DNA of 64,000 nucleotides, taken from NCBI GenBank assembly GCA_942490895.1, contig CALNZC010000029.1, forward strand, positions 186,001-250,000, written 5' to 3'. Below are positions 8,663 to 17,064 of this stretch, piece after piece. The position numbers were made by a program, and so were the translations under genes. Source of the DNA: JAGNXB01 sp942490895 (GTDB lineage: Bacteria; Bacteroidota; Bacteroidia; Chitinophagales; Saprospiraceae). The notes under the pieces were generated by a model, which saw only the letters and a program-made list of their open reading frames with translations, had not been told where the DNA came from and searched no databases. Position 1 is the stretch's first letter, and the number at the start of each line of letters is the position of its first letter.

Positions 8663-9265
8663 TTAGAACTTCAGGCGCAGACCCGCATTCAGATAAAAGA
8701 TATTGTTTTTAGAATTCTGGCCTTCGACCCCCTGGATATGATTGTCTTCGAATACATCAGACAAGCCGAATTGGTAGTTGATGTCCACAAAAAAGACCAG
8801 AATGTCCACACCTACACCGGCATTCCATCCAAACACAGAGGAATTGAAATCATCCTTCTTGATCGCTAAAGCACTTTCACCATCATCTACGGAGGTGACA
8901 AAGGATACTGAGGGTCCGGTATTCGCCCGAACATTGAAAAAATGATCGGTATTTGAATCAAACAATTTGTAGCCAACCAGCAATGGGATACGCACCTTGC
9001 TTACCTTCAGAGTGGACGATCCTCCACTATCCGGATAGAGCTTGTTTTTGTTTGACTCGTAATGCAGTCCCGACTGGAGATAGACCCGGCTGCCAAACAT
9101 AATATCTACTCCAAAGGTGTAGCCCACCTCACTCTTGATATCCACTTCCGAGAAATCTTTCAAGGCACTTCGGGTAATGCCCAACGTTGGGCGTAACTCA
9201 AATTGGCCAAGGAGTATGGTCTGACCCGCCAAAAGAATAACCAGAAAAAAGAGGAGCTTTTTCAT
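8663..9265 (-). CDS. Outer membrane beta-barrel protein (PorT-like family)
   Basis: 200 residues with a cleavable signal (MKKLLFFLVILLAGQTILLG) followed by alternating amphipathic strands. The pattern ELRPTLGITRS, VGYTFGVDIMFGSRVYLQSGLHYES and FYLNAGLRLKF is typical of the small Bacteroidota outer membrane beta-barrel family (PF13568 type), with a C-terminal aromatic residue. Such proteins are common and mostly uncharacterised. It is convergent with the gene on its left and divergent from the lipoprotein gene on its right. Confidence 0.85.
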   Translation of the reverse strand: MKKLLFFLVILLAGQTILLGQFELRPTLGITRSALKDFSEVDIKSEVGYTFGVDIMFGSRVYLQSGLHYESNKNKLYPDSGGSSTLKVSKVRIPLLVGYKLFDSNTDHFFNVRANTGPSVSFVTSVDDGESALAIKKDDFNSSVFGWNAGVGVDILVFFVDINYQFGLSDVFEDNHIQGVEGQNSKNNIFYLNAGLRLKF

Positions 9266-9376
9266 ATGCGGAATGTTATTTGATAAATGTAGTGTATTCT
9301 AGGGGAGATGGACGGACAATTCATTTTCCCGGCTCATCTTTGAATAGCAAATCCCTCCGGTTTAATCCAATCCGAC

Positions 9377-10438
9377 ATGTTATCATCCAGATCCACACTT
9401 TTTGTCTTTTTTATACTAGCCTCCAGCTGTTCCATCGGTCGGTATGCTGGTCCTACAGGAAACTTCCATGGGTTACTTCCCTGTGCCGACTGCCCGGGCA
9501 TTGCCAGTACGCTGACCTTGAATGCCGATCAGACCTTTTCACTGGAACAGCGCTATTTGGATCGGGAAATTGAATCGACCATCACCCGAGGATCCTTTCA
9601 ATATAAGCGCGGTGGACTGATCATCCTGACCGAACTCATCGACGGGATGAACCACCTCCAGGTCGTTGAAGAGACCCTGGTTCTTGTGGATGAACTTGGA
9701 ATCCCCGTCGACACTGAATTTCCTGAAAACTACATCCTCAAAAGGGATGTTCCGGAACAGGTCACATTTGACGATACAAAAGATATTTTTTTCAAAGCCA
9801 CAGGGAACGAACCCTTCTGGATGGTGGAGATCAAAGCGTCTGGCCAAATCCACTTCACTGCCCTGGGCCCCGAGGAGATCGATGTCACCTTGCCCCTGAT
9901 GAACCAGGACCCGTCCGAAGCCGGGGTCTACTATACCTATGGTGGCACCTCCGATGCCGGTCGGATCGAAGTCACCGCCCGGTTGAATACCTGTGAAGAC
10001 AATATGTCCGGTGAGGTCAGAACGCATACGGTGACCGTCAATCTTCAGCTGAAAGGCATGGAAAATTCAATCTCCTACTCGGGTTGTGGCTTCCATCCTT
10101 CTCCCTATCGGATGCATGACATCTGGAATCTGGTCTCCATCAATGGGGAAACCTTTGACACAGAAGGGCAGGGCATTCACCCCTATTTGCTCATCAACGG
10201 ACTGAACAGTACCGCCACCGGTAGCGGAGGCTGCAACCGGATCAATGGTACCTTTCTGCTACGCGGGAAGACCATGACCTTTGGACCCTTCATTTCCACC
10301 AGAAGAGCTTGTCCACTATTAGATCTGGAGACTCAGTTGATGGAAGCACTGTCAGGCCAAAACTGGGATCTGGAGGTCACAGACCAGTTGATCCTCACTC
10401 AGGATGGACAGTCGATCATCTTCCAGCCAAAACGCTGA
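9377..10438 (+). CDS. Three-domain lipoprotein: NlpE-like N-terminus, COG3650-like middle, META (HslJ) C-terminus
   Basis: A 353-residue lipoprotein (lipobox LASSC at about residues 14-18). Residues about 25-120 match an NlpE N-terminal domain with the CxxC pair in LLPCADCPG. The middle, about 128-240, contains FFKATGNEPFWMVEIKASGQI, the signature of COG3650-type envelope proteins. The last 110 residues form a META/HslJ domain (WNLVSINGE, GSGGCNRINGTF, TRRACPLL). NlpE senses surface and copper stress in Enterobacteria, and META proteins are linked to heat and novobiocin resistance. The combination suggests an envelope-stress lipoprotein. Domain limits are by eye. Confidence 0.85.
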   Translation: MLSSRSTLFVFFILASSCSIGRYAGPTGNFHGLLPCADCPGIASTLTLNADQTFSLEQRYLDREIESTITRGSFQYKRGGLIILTELIDGMNHLQVVEETLVLVDELGIPVDTEFPENYILKRDVPEQVTFDDTKDIFFKATGNEPFWMVEIKASGQIHFTALGPEEIDVTLPLMNQDPSEAGVYYTYGGTSDAGRIEVTARLNTCEDNMSGEVRTHTVTVNLQLKGMENSISYSGCGFHPSPYRMHDIWNLVSINGETFDTEGQGIHPYLLINGLNSTATGSGGCNRINGTFLLRGKTMTFGPFISTRRACPLLDLETQLMEALSGQNWDLEVTDQLILTQDGQSIIFQPKR

Positions 10439-10483
10439 TCAGAAACCTTGTCTAATCCACACCCTGTTCCATCCAGTGGCCCG

Positions 10484-10491
10484 TATATTTG
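10484..10491 (+). promoter_or_regulatory. -7 box TATATTTG just before a start codon
   Basis: A perfect TAnnTTTG box ending three bases before the ATG at 10495. It argues for that start and for a leaderless or nearly leaderless transcript. Confidence 0.55.
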
Positions 10492-10494
10492 AAG

Positions 10495-10842
10495 ATGGAA
10501 TCCTTTTTGACCAGTCACCGAATGAGGTGGATCGCACGTATGTTGGCCATTGCGGAGTTCCTCCTATGGGGCGCTTTTTTCGTGGAACACCTGAGCTGGT
10601 TTAGTGATCCAGCCACGGCCTTACCACCTGCCAGCATCTGGCTGCAGCAACTGGCCCATCTGACTCTCCTCGTCGGATATCTGCTGATCTGGAAATGGGA
10701 ACGGAGAGGCGCCGTGGTTATCCTGATAGGAGCACTGACCTTCTTCCCCTTCATCGGCGGAACGAATGCCTGGTGGTATACCCTCTTCGCAGTATCCCCT
10801 GCCATCTTCCTCTTTTTCACCTGGAGAAAAGAATCGACATGA
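10495..10842 (+). CDS. Small hypothetical membrane protein
   Basis: 115 residues with about four hydrophobic segments (IARMLAIAEFLLWGAFFVEHL, WLQQLAHLTLLVGYLLIW, AVVILIGALTFFPFIGG, WYTLFAVSPAIFLFFTW). No family was recognised with confidence. Its stop overlaps the start of the isoprenoid-enzyme gene in an ATGA arrangement, so the two are probably co-translated and may act together at the membrane. Confidence 0.8.
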   Translation: MESFLTSHRMRWIARMLAIAEFLLWGAFFVEHLSWFSDPATALPPASIWLQQLAHLTLLVGYLLIWKWERRGAVVILIGALTFFPFIGGTNAWWYTLFAVSPAIFLFFTWRKEST

Positions 10843-11810
10843 CCTCCTTCGGTTGGTGGCATACCCTGTCTGCCATGTCCTGCCTGGGTAAAACTGTCTA
10901 TGGTCGTAATGATCTGCTGACCCGTCATTGGATGATTCATCATCCTGAGCATCAGAATGTCTATGCTCGTATCCTGGAATACACCCGACTGAGTGCCATC
11001 ACCACCTCCTGGTTTACCACCTTACGTGGAAAGCCGCCCACTGAAATTGAACGCCGAAATGCATTGCTTCTCGGGGCCATGACGCCTCTATACGATGACC
11101 TTATGGATGAGGAGGGATGGACTCATGAACAGATCCTGACAGATCGAAACCAGACCAATCCTGCCCTGCAAACCGTTCAATCCATCCTGGATGAAATCAC
11201 TAAAAATGTTTCGGATAAAGCCCTTTTTGAGCGGGTCCTCCGACAATCCGGAACGGCCCAGGATCACAGTCTGCTACAAATGCAGTCCGCTCCGCTTTCA
11301 ATAGAAAAGCTGGTCGAGATCACCTCAGAAAAAGGGGCCGCATTTACGTTGATCTATCGGGTTATCCTCGATCATCCGCTCTCCCCAAAAGAGGAAGAAG
11401 CGATCACCACTTTGGGGTTTTTATTGCAACTGACAAACGACTTGTTTGATGTGCACAAGGACCTGTTCAATGACCAGCAAACCCTCCTGACGAATGCGAA
11501 ACATCTGGACCCGATCAGGCAGCTATGGACTCATCAATTAATTCTCTTCCGCCGACAATGGCAGGCCCTTCCTTATACCGAAAGGGCCAGGAAAAAATCT
11601 ATTTATCAGATCTCTATTCTTCTGGGTCGGGGCCAGGTTGCCTTCGATCGACTACTCCGATTGGCAGCTGCAACGGGGGACCAATTTCGCCCACGTGATT
11701 ATACCCGCAGTCAATTGATTTGCGATATGGAAAAACCGTCCAATCTTTGGGCAAGTCTGGTCTGGGCCAATGCCTGGTGTTCCGAAATAACTGCACCTCA
11801 TGAATTCTGA
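10839..11810 (+). CDS. Class 1 isoprenoid biosynthesis enzyme (polyprenyl-synthase fold)
   Basis: 323 residues, all-helical in character. An Asp-rich motif, YDDLMDEEGW, lies near residue 87, where polyprenyl synthases and related class 1 terpene enzymes bind Mg2+-diphosphate; LQLTNDLFDVHKD near 205 is a plausible second metal-binding motif. It is shorter and more divergent than a housekeeping polyprenyl diphosphate synthase, so it may be a terpene or squalene-type enzyme. The ATG at 10839 was chosen because it overlaps the preceding stop and starts directly at the conserved fold. The product is unknown. Confidence 0.78.
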   Translation: MTSFGWWHTLSAMSCLGKTVYGRNDLLTRHWMIHHPEHQNVYARILEYTRLSAITTSWFTTLRGKPPTEIERRNALLLGAMTPLYDDLMDEEGWTHEQILTDRNQTNPALQTVQSILDEITKNVSDKALFERVLRQSGTAQDHSLLQMQSAPLSIEKLVEITSEKGAAFTLIYRVILDHPLSPKEEEAITTLGFLLQLTNDLFDVHKDLFNDQQTLLTNAKHLDPIRQLWTHQLILFRRQWQALPYTERARKKSIYQISILLGRGQVAFDRLLRLAAATGDQFRPRDYTRSQLICDMEKPSNLWASLVWANAWCSEITAPHEF

Positions 11811-12402
11811 AGAAGAAACCATCTACTTTGACAGCCCTGCCGCTTTTCATCGATGGCTGGAAGAACATCACCAAACTGAACAGGTACAGTGGGTCGGCTA
11901 TTATAAAAAACACACCGGCATCCCCAGCCTGACCTGGCCGGAGTCAGTCGATCAGGCCCTCTGCTTTGGCTGGATCGACGGCCTTCGTCACTCGGTGGAT
12001 GAGAAACGATATCGCATCCGGTTTACACCCAGAAAGCCGACCAGTAACTGGAGTGATGTCAATGTGAAACGATATGCTGAATTATTAAAAGAAAAGCGGA
12101 TCCATCCCGCCGGAAAAGCCGCCTATGCCAAAAAGAAAAAAGAAAAATCAGGCGTGTACTCTTTCGAACAGGATCTGAAAAAACTTTCTCTACCCCCTGA
12201 ATATGAGGCCATCCTGAAAAAAGAAAAAAAGGCCTGGACCTTTTTTCAAAGCCTCGCTCCTTCCGTCCTCAAAGGGACCATCTGGTGGATCATCAGTGCC
12301 AAGCAGGAAGCCACTCGCCAGCGCCGAATGGCAGAATTAATCCGTTGTTGTGAAGAGGGGAAAAAGATTAAACATTTAAGGAGGAAAGGGGAGAGTGATT
12401 AG
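11800..12402 (+). CDS. YdeI/OmpD-associated family protein
   Basis: 200 residues. The block WVGYYKKHTGIPSLTWPESVDQALCFGWIDGLRHSVDEKRYRIRFTPRKPTSNWSDVN is characteristic of the YdeI family. The C-terminus is lysine-rich with the family element ALKGT/VLKGTIWWI and ends in a basic tail. YdeI-like proteins are linked to resistance to cationic peptides, but the molecular role is not settled. The gene overlaps the isoprenoid enzyme gene by 11 nt, making a three-gene operon from 10495. Confidence 0.88.
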   Translation: MNSEEETIYFDSPAAFHRWLEEHHQTEQVQWVGYYKKHTGIPSLTWPESVDQALCFGWIDGLRHSVDEKRYRIRFTPRKPTSNWSDVNVKRYAELLKEKRIHPAGKAAYAKKKKEKSGVYSFEQDLKKLSLPPEYEAILKKEKKAWTFFQSLAPSVLKGTIWWIISAKQEATRQRRMAELIRCCEEGKKIKHLRRKGESD

Positions 12403-12632
12403 CGTGTATATATTAAACGCAAAGATACGAAGGCGCAAAGGGGTTATTTCGTGATTGCGTTATTGGGATATTTCGAATAGGGTATTCAGATTTCGTTATT
12501 CGGTATTCGGAAAAACCGCAAAGACTTGAAGGGGTTTATTCGGTTATTGGTTAAGATGTAGCGGTATCGTGGCTTGAAAGTGTATTGCCAGTAAGGCACA
12601 AAGTACACGAGGGTTCACGAAAAAAATTCAAT

Positions 12633-12656
12633 AGCCCAGGGTTTTAACCCTGGGTT
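12633..12656. repeat. Inverted repeat CCCAGGG...CCCTGGG
   Basis: Same sequence and position relative to the 45-nt hairpin as at 6632-6655. Confidence 0.8.
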
Positions 12657-12675
12657 TCCAGGCATTCGAAATTCT

Positions 12676-12720
12676 GTTTTGGCGACATTTTTGCCAGCAT
12701 CGCAAAAATGGTGACAAAAC
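12676..12720. repeat. 45-nt imperfect hairpin repeat, copy 2
   Basis: The arms GTTTTGGCGACATTTTTGC and GCAAAAATGGTGACAAAAC pair at 17 of 19 positions including one wobble; otherwise almost identical to the copy at 6675. Confidence 0.8.
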
Positions 12721-13337
12721 ATACCTAAAAAATTATTCAACTATTGGAGTATTCCCTGATTGAGGAATTCAAGATTCGGTATTAGAAGTTTAGCTCATAC
12801 GTACAGCACCCTCTCAAATTTTTACAGATCGTCACTAATAAATGGTACTTGCAGGGATCTCGAAGGTACTAAGGCTAGAAGATCGTTATCAGGACAAATC
12901 ATTCTTGTGTTTATTCGTTTATGAATTTATTCGTTGAGACATAGCCGCTATGGCGAATAGGACTATGTAATTTCGCGATGGCAGTTTTGGGTTATTTCGG
13001 TATTCGGGTCCGACTTAAATCGACCCCCAAACTTTTACAGAACGTCGCCAAAGAAGGGCCGTATGAGGGATGAGGAGTGAGGGATGAGCCTGTCCAGACT
13101 GATGAAGCATCGTCGGGGGACTGGAGGTGTTATTTCGATATTGAGCTATTTCGATATTTCGAAAGTCAGCACTCATCAGGCTTTGAAAACATGTGAACCG
13201 CCATGAGGCCTCGGGGGCCCAATGTGTTTGGCCCATTACCTTTTACCCTTTACCCCGTTTGAGGGTCGAGGGATGAGAAAGAGGAGATCGGGAATCAAGT
13301 CCCAGGTCGTGACATCGCGTTGATCCCCAGACGATGA

Positions 13338-13379
13338 CCCCGAACTCTCGGGGCCATGTCTGGATCCGGACATGGCCTT
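13338..13379. repeat. Palindrome CCCCGA/TCGGGG followed by a CCATGTC hairpin
   Basis: CCCCGAACTCTCGGGG (13338-13353) is followed directly by a second hairpin with arms CCATGTC and GACATGG. The first element recurs in variant form at 23018 and 33187. Confidence 0.65.
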
Positions 13380-13565
13380 TTAAGAAATAGGGCCATCGTC
13401 CGGGATTGAACTGGCAGGCCGGCAGGCCTTGCTTTGAACGTTAAACATCCAGGCCTAACAATCGGGTGTCCAGCAATAGACAACCTGGAATCAGGAACGC
13501 AGGAACGAGGAATGAGGAATGAGGAACGCATGAACTTCCTCCTTCATAATAAACGCTGATCCAAT

Positions 13566-13580
13566 GCGGTGAGACACCGC
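13566..13580. repeat. GGTGAGACACC mini-hairpin
   Basis: GCGGT-GAGAC-ACCGC, a 5-bp stem with a 5-nt loop. Members with different stems lie at 13632 and 53512. Confidence 0.6.
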
Positions 13581-13631
13581 CCTGATTGATCGATTATTGA
13601 AATGAAAATTTTGGGACAGCTCGTCTTGCAC

Positions 13632-13650
13632 TGCCGGTGAGACACCGGCA
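13632..13650. repeat. GGTGAGACACC mini-hairpin
   Basis: TGCCGGT-GAGAC-ACCGGCA, a 7-bp stem with the same loop as at 13566. Confidence 0.6.
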
Positions 13651-13840
13651 CCAGCAACAATCATTTTTTTGTGTTTACTAAGGTTAATTCAAAAGCATAA
13701 TCAGGAATTAAGGTCGAGCATAAAGAATGTGGAATCAGGAACCAGGAACGCAAGAACGCAGGAACACATCCGACATTTATTCAATTTATTTATTTTCAAA
13801 TATGATGCATTGCCTATTGCATCATACCCTGCCTCCCCCT

Positions 13841-13848
13841 TATCTTTG
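13841..13848 (+). promoter_or_regulatory. trp operon promoter -7 box
   Basis: TATCTTTG matches TAnnTTTG exactly. A TTG at 13817-13819, 21 nt upstream, could be the -33 element. Transcription would start near 13855, about 15 nt before the leader peptide ATG. Confidence 0.65.
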
Positions 13849-13867
13849 ACATTCATAAAATAAAACA

Positions 13868-13930
13868 ATGCACGTGTTTACACAAACGAATTGGTGGTGG
13901 TCAACCCTTACGGATAACCGGAAGAGGTGA
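13868..13930 (+). CDS. trpL: trp operon leader peptide with three consecutive Trp codons
   Basis: A 20-codon frame reads MHVFTQTNWWWSTLTDNRKR and then TGA. The three TGG codons at 13892-13900 are the hallmark of a ribosome-stalling sensor for charged tRNA-Trp. It lies 20 nt after the promoter box and 24 nt before a terminator hairpin that precedes trpE. Position, codon content and the downstream hairpin together make this a leader peptide and not a chance frame. It would control transcription of trpEGDCFBA and the DAHP synthase gene by attenuation. Confidence 0.88.
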   Translation: MHVFTQTNWWWSTLTDNRKR

Positions 13931-13954
13931 TGTGCCCTGTTTGTAGAACCCTGC

Positions 13955-13992
13955 AAAAAAGGCCTGTCGGATCTTCCGACAGGCCTTTTTTC
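13955..13992 (+). terminator. trp attenuator terminator hairpin
   Basis: GGCCTGTCGGA (13961-13971) pairs perfectly with TCCGACAGGCC (13975-13985) around a three-base loop. It is preceded by six A and followed by six T. Upstream, 13934-13943 can pair with 13954-13963 as a candidate antiterminator (8 of 10 positions), and ACAAACG at 13882-13888 can pair with TGTTTGT at 13938-13944 as a candidate strand 1, which a ribosome stalled at the Trp codons would cover. Confidence 0.85.
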
Positions 13993-14019
13993 TTTTTACC
14001 GACCCATGAACACCAGAAA

Positions 14020-15429
14020 ATGACACATCAACCGATCCCCATCCAGACCACCAGCACCCGACTGCTTGCTGATCAGCTGACACCCATCGGGGTGTATGCC
14101 CGGCTGCGCGACCGGTACGCCCTTCCCGTCCTCCTGGAAAGTAATGACCGCTATAACACCTCCGAATCCACCAGCTTTATCGGGCTGGACCCCATCGCCT
14201 CCTTCCGCGTCGAGGGAGGGGCCATCCTCACCGAGATACAGGGCTACCCCCTGGAACGACAACCGATTCACGATCATCTGCAGACACCTGCCGCCCTGCA
14301 AACCTTCCTGTCTCGCTTTCGACCCGAAGGAGACGCCCCCTTTCGCGGGTTTAACGGACTGTTTGGTCATACCAGTTTCGATGCAGTAGAAGTCCTCGAA
14401 GAGCTGGACCTCGACCCAGCCAAAAAGCGGTTTGACATCCCCGCCATGCGCTACCATCTCTACCGCTTCATTCTGGCATTCGATCCCTTTCACGACCATC
14501 TCTACATCCTGGAAAACCGATTGCCCGGGATGGACAGCCGACTGCCAGGATTGCTGGAAGACATCCAACGCCACCAGCCGGCCATCCACCCCTTTCGCAA
14601 ACAGGGAAAGGTGCGGAGCAACCTCACCGATGAGGCCTTTCGCCAGATGGTGATCACAGGCAAGGAACACTGCCAACGAGGCGACGTCTTCCAAATCGTC
14701 TTCAGCCGCCAGTTCGAACAGGACTTTCAGGGCGATGACCTTCAGGTCTACCGCGCCCTGCGCTCGGTCAACCCATCCCCTTACCTCTTCTATTTCGACT
14801 ATGGCAATTACCGGATTTTCGGCTCATCCCCAGAAGCCCAGCTCATTGTCCGTGAAGGAAAAGCGGAGATCAATCCCATTGCCGGAACCTTTGCCATCGA
14901 TGCTGATGAAGCTGTGAACACCGCTCGATCAACCGCCCTCCTGGCCGACCCCAAAGAAAATGCCGAGCATGTGATGCTGGTTGACCTGGCCCGAAATGAC
15001 CTCAATCGGCATGCCGCAGATGTACAGGTTGCCGCCTATCGTGAAGTCCATAGATACAGCCATGTCATGCACATGGTTTCTACAGTGCAGGGGCGACTCG
15101 AAGCCGACACCAACCCCATCCAGGTTTTCGCCGATACCTTCCCCGCAGGCACCCTCAGTGGTGCTCCGAAATACAAAGCACTGGAGCTGATCAGTCACTA
15201 CGAAAACCAGCAACGCGGCATCTATGGTGGCGCCATTGGCTATATCGATTTTGAGGGGCAGATGAACCAGGCCATCATGATCCGGTCCTTCTTCAGCCAG
15301 GGGCAAACCCTGTATTCCCAAGCTGGCGCGGGAATTGTACTAGATAGTGTCCCCGAGACGGAACTCCAGGAAGTCAATCACAAATTAGGCGCCTTGCAAA
15401 AGGCCCTGGAAACAGCCGAAACGATTTAA
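14020..15429 (+). CDS. trpE: Anthranilate synthase component I
   Basis: 469 residues. TrpE aminates chorismate and eliminates pyruvate to form anthranilate, using ammonia from TrpG. The N-terminal LLESNDRYN block (residues 38-46) contains the LLES element that binds feedback-inhibiting tryptophan. The C-terminal chorismate-binding domain shows FQIVFSRQF, IFGSSPEAQL, PIAGTFAIDAD, LVDLARNDLNR, FPAGTLSGAPK and GAIGYIDFEG. The ATG at 14020 (MTHQPIPIQT) lies 28 nt after the attenuator hairpin; the in-frame ATG at 13927 would run through that hairpin and was rejected. It is the first enzyme gene of the operon and is followed by trpG after 3 nt. Confidence 0.97.
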   Translation: MTHQPIPIQTTSTRLLADQLTPIGVYARLRDRYALPVLLESNDRYNTSESTSFIGLDPIASFRVEGGAILTEIQGYPLERQPIHDHLQTPAALQTFLSRFRPEGDAPFRGFNGLFGHTSFDAVEVLEELDLDPAKKRFDIPAMRYHLYRFILAFDPFHDHLYILENRLPGMDSRLPGLLEDIQRHQPAIHPFRKQGKVRSNLTDEAFRQMVITGKEHCQRGDVFQIVFSRQFEQDFQGDDLQVYRALRSVNPSPYLFYFDYGNYRIFGSSPEAQLIVREGKAEINPIAGTFAIDADEAVNTARSTALLADPKENAEHVMLVDLARNDLNRHAADVQVAAYREVHRYSHVMHMVSTVQGRLEADTNPIQVFADTFPAGTLSGAPKYKALELISHYENQQRGIYGGAIGYIDFEGQMNQAIMIRSFFSQGQTLYSQAGAGIVLDSVPETELQEVNHKLGALQKALETAETI

Positions 15430-15432
15430 CCC

Positions 15433-16059
15433 ATGCGCGTCCTCATCCTTGACAATTACGATTCGTTTACCTACAACCTGGTTCAGATCATCCGTGATCT
15501 TCCCGGTCTGGTGCCCGTCGTAAAACGCAACCGGGCCATCACCGTCGAAGAAGCATCGACCTTTGACGCTATCGTCCTCTCTCCTGGTCCCGGACTGCCC
15601 GAGGAAGCCGGCATCATGCCCGAACTGATCACTCGACTGGCACCAAAGCTACCCATACTAGGAGTCTGCCTGGGCCATCAGGCCATCGCTCAATCCTTCG
15701 GGGCAAAGCTCCAGAACATGAACCGCCCCCATCATGGGGTGGCCACCCGGATGACGATCCAACTCCCGTCCAGCGTCCTCTTTCAGGATCTCCCTGAACA
15801 GATTGAAGTGGGTCGCTATCACAGCTGGGTCGTAGATCCAGCAACTGTCCCGGACTGTCTCCGCGTCACAGCCCTGGACGACCAGGGGGAGATCATGGCT
15901 CTGGAACATAAATACTACCCGGTCTACGGATTGCAATTCCACCCGGAAAGCATCCTGACTCCTGACGGTGAGACCATGGTCCACACCTTTTTCAACCGGA
16001 TCACCGCACCGGAATTTACTGTCCATCAAACAACTGACCATGCGTCAACTACTGGATAA
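15433..16059 (+). CDS. trpG: Anthranilate synthase component II (glutamine amidotransferase)
   Basis: 208 residues of the class I glutamine amidotransferase family. It begins LILDNYDSFTYNLVQ and has the oxyanion/nucleophile segment GVCLGHQAI (catalytic Cys about 77) and the His-Glu pair in LQFHPESILTPDG. It supplies ammonia to TrpE. It is a separate protein and not fused to TrpD. Its last 20 nt overlap trpD in another frame, so the C-terminal tail FTVHQTTDHASTTG is likely specific to this overlap. Confidence 0.97.
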   Translation: MRVLILDNYDSFTYNLVQIIRDLPGLVPVVKRNRAITVEEASTFDAIVLSPGPGLPEEAGIMPELITRLAPKLPILGVCLGHQAIAQSFGAKLQNMNRPHHGVATRMTIQLPSSVLFQDLPEQIEVGRYHSWVVDPATVPDCLRVTALDDQGEIMALEHKYYPVYGLQFHPESILTPDGETMVHTFFNRITAPEFTVHQTTDHASTTG

Positions 16060-17053
16060 ACTCTTCCTTCACCAAAGCCTCGACCGGGCAGAAGCCCGCG
16101 AAGTCATGGGCGGTATCGCCGATGAGCAGTACCCCGACGCGCAAATCGCTGCTTTCCTGGCCATCTACCGCATGCGTCCTGTGACTGTCGCCGAACTCTC
16201 CGGATTTCGCGATGCATTGCTAGACCGAGCTATTCATATGCCACTTGACCGGAAGGATATCCTGGATATAGTTGGTACTGGTGGTGATGGAAAAAACACC
16301 TTCAATATCTCCACCACCTCCGCTTTTGTCGCAGCCGGCGCAGGCGTCCCCGTGGTCAAACATGGCAGCTTCGGTGTTTCTTCTCCGGTGGGTTCTTCAA
16401 ATGTCTTACAAGCCCTAGGTATCAAATTCAGCATCAACCCGGACGACCTCAATCGACAATTGGAGCAAGCCGGAATCGTCTTCCTCCATGCCCCTCTTTG
16501 CCATCCGGCTATGAAAGCAGTGGTACCGGTGCGAAAGGCTTTAGGCATACCGACTCTATTCAACGCCCTGGGCCCCTTGCTCAACCCGGCACACCCACGC
16601 TATTCTGTATTGGGTACTGCCACCCTTGAACAGGCGCGGACCTACCACTATGTCCTCCAGGATGCTGGACAGGAATATGCCGTCGTCCATGCTATGGACG
16701 GCTACGATGAGGTCAGCCTCACCGGAATGACCCAAATCTTCCGCAAGGAGGATCACCAACAGATCCAACCTTCAGCCTTTGGCCTGGTACCGGTCCGCCC
16801 GGAATCCCTGGTAGGTCCTGACAAACCCGAAGTGGCTGCCAAATTATTGATCGCCCTCCTGGAAGGGAAGGCCGCCAGAGAACAGGAAGATGTGGTCTGC
16901 GCCAATGCCGGCCTGGCCATCCATCTTCATCAGCCTGAACGCACCCTGCCCGAAGCGGTGGCCATGGCCCGGGAAAGTATCCATCGGGGTGCCGCCCGGC
17001 GTGTCCTCCACCAGATTCTTCACCCTCAATCGGCCCCGGTACGGGTCGGCTAA
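16040..17053 (+). CDS. trpD: Anthranilate phosphoribosyltransferase
   Basis: 337 residues. It transfers phosphoribose from PRPP to anthranilate. The PRPP-binding loop DIVGTGGDGKNTFNIST, the KHGSFGVSSPVGSSNVLQALG segment (the family usually has KHGNRxxSSxxGSADVLE) and the NALGPLLNP element are all present. The ATG at 16040 (MRQLLDKL) starts at the usual N-terminal helix and overlaps trpG by 20 nt; an earlier in-frame ATG at 15968 would lie deep inside trpG. Confidence 0.97.
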   Translation: MRQLLDKLFLHQSLDRAEAREVMGGIADEQYPDAQIAAFLAIYRMRPVTVAELSGFRDALLDRAIHMPLDRKDILDIVGTGGDGKNTFNISTTSAFVAAGAGVPVVKHGSFGVSSPVGSSNVLQALGIKFSINPDDLNRQLEQAGIVFLHAPLCHPAMKAVVPVRKALGIPTLFNALGPLLNPAHPRYSVLGTATLEQARTYHYVLQDAGQEYAVVHAMDGYDEVSLTGMTQIFRKEDHQQIQPSAFGLVPVRPESLVGPDKPEVAAKLLIALLEGKAAREQEDVVCANAGLAIHLHQPERTLPEAVAMARESIHRGAARRVLHQILHPQSAPVRVG

Positions 17054-17064
17054 ACCGGAACAAG

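Larger units (their letters stand above)
12403..13840. other. Gene-free repeat-rich region upstream of the trp operon
   Basis: About 1.4 kb with no supported gene. It holds many short ttattcgg/attcggtattcgg words, a recurring ttacagaNcgtc word (near 12819 and 13030) also found at 6787, and several hairpins listed separately. Open frames here are short, arginine/serine-rich and not conserved in character. Confidence 0.75.

Noticed and set aside
13669..13863. 64-codon frame just before the trp leader
   Set aside because: It covers the promoter box and repeat-derived sequence; no protein character.
13927..14019. Longer trpE start upstream of the attenuator
   Set aside because: It would run the coding sequence through the terminator hairpin and adds residues with no TrpE counterpart.
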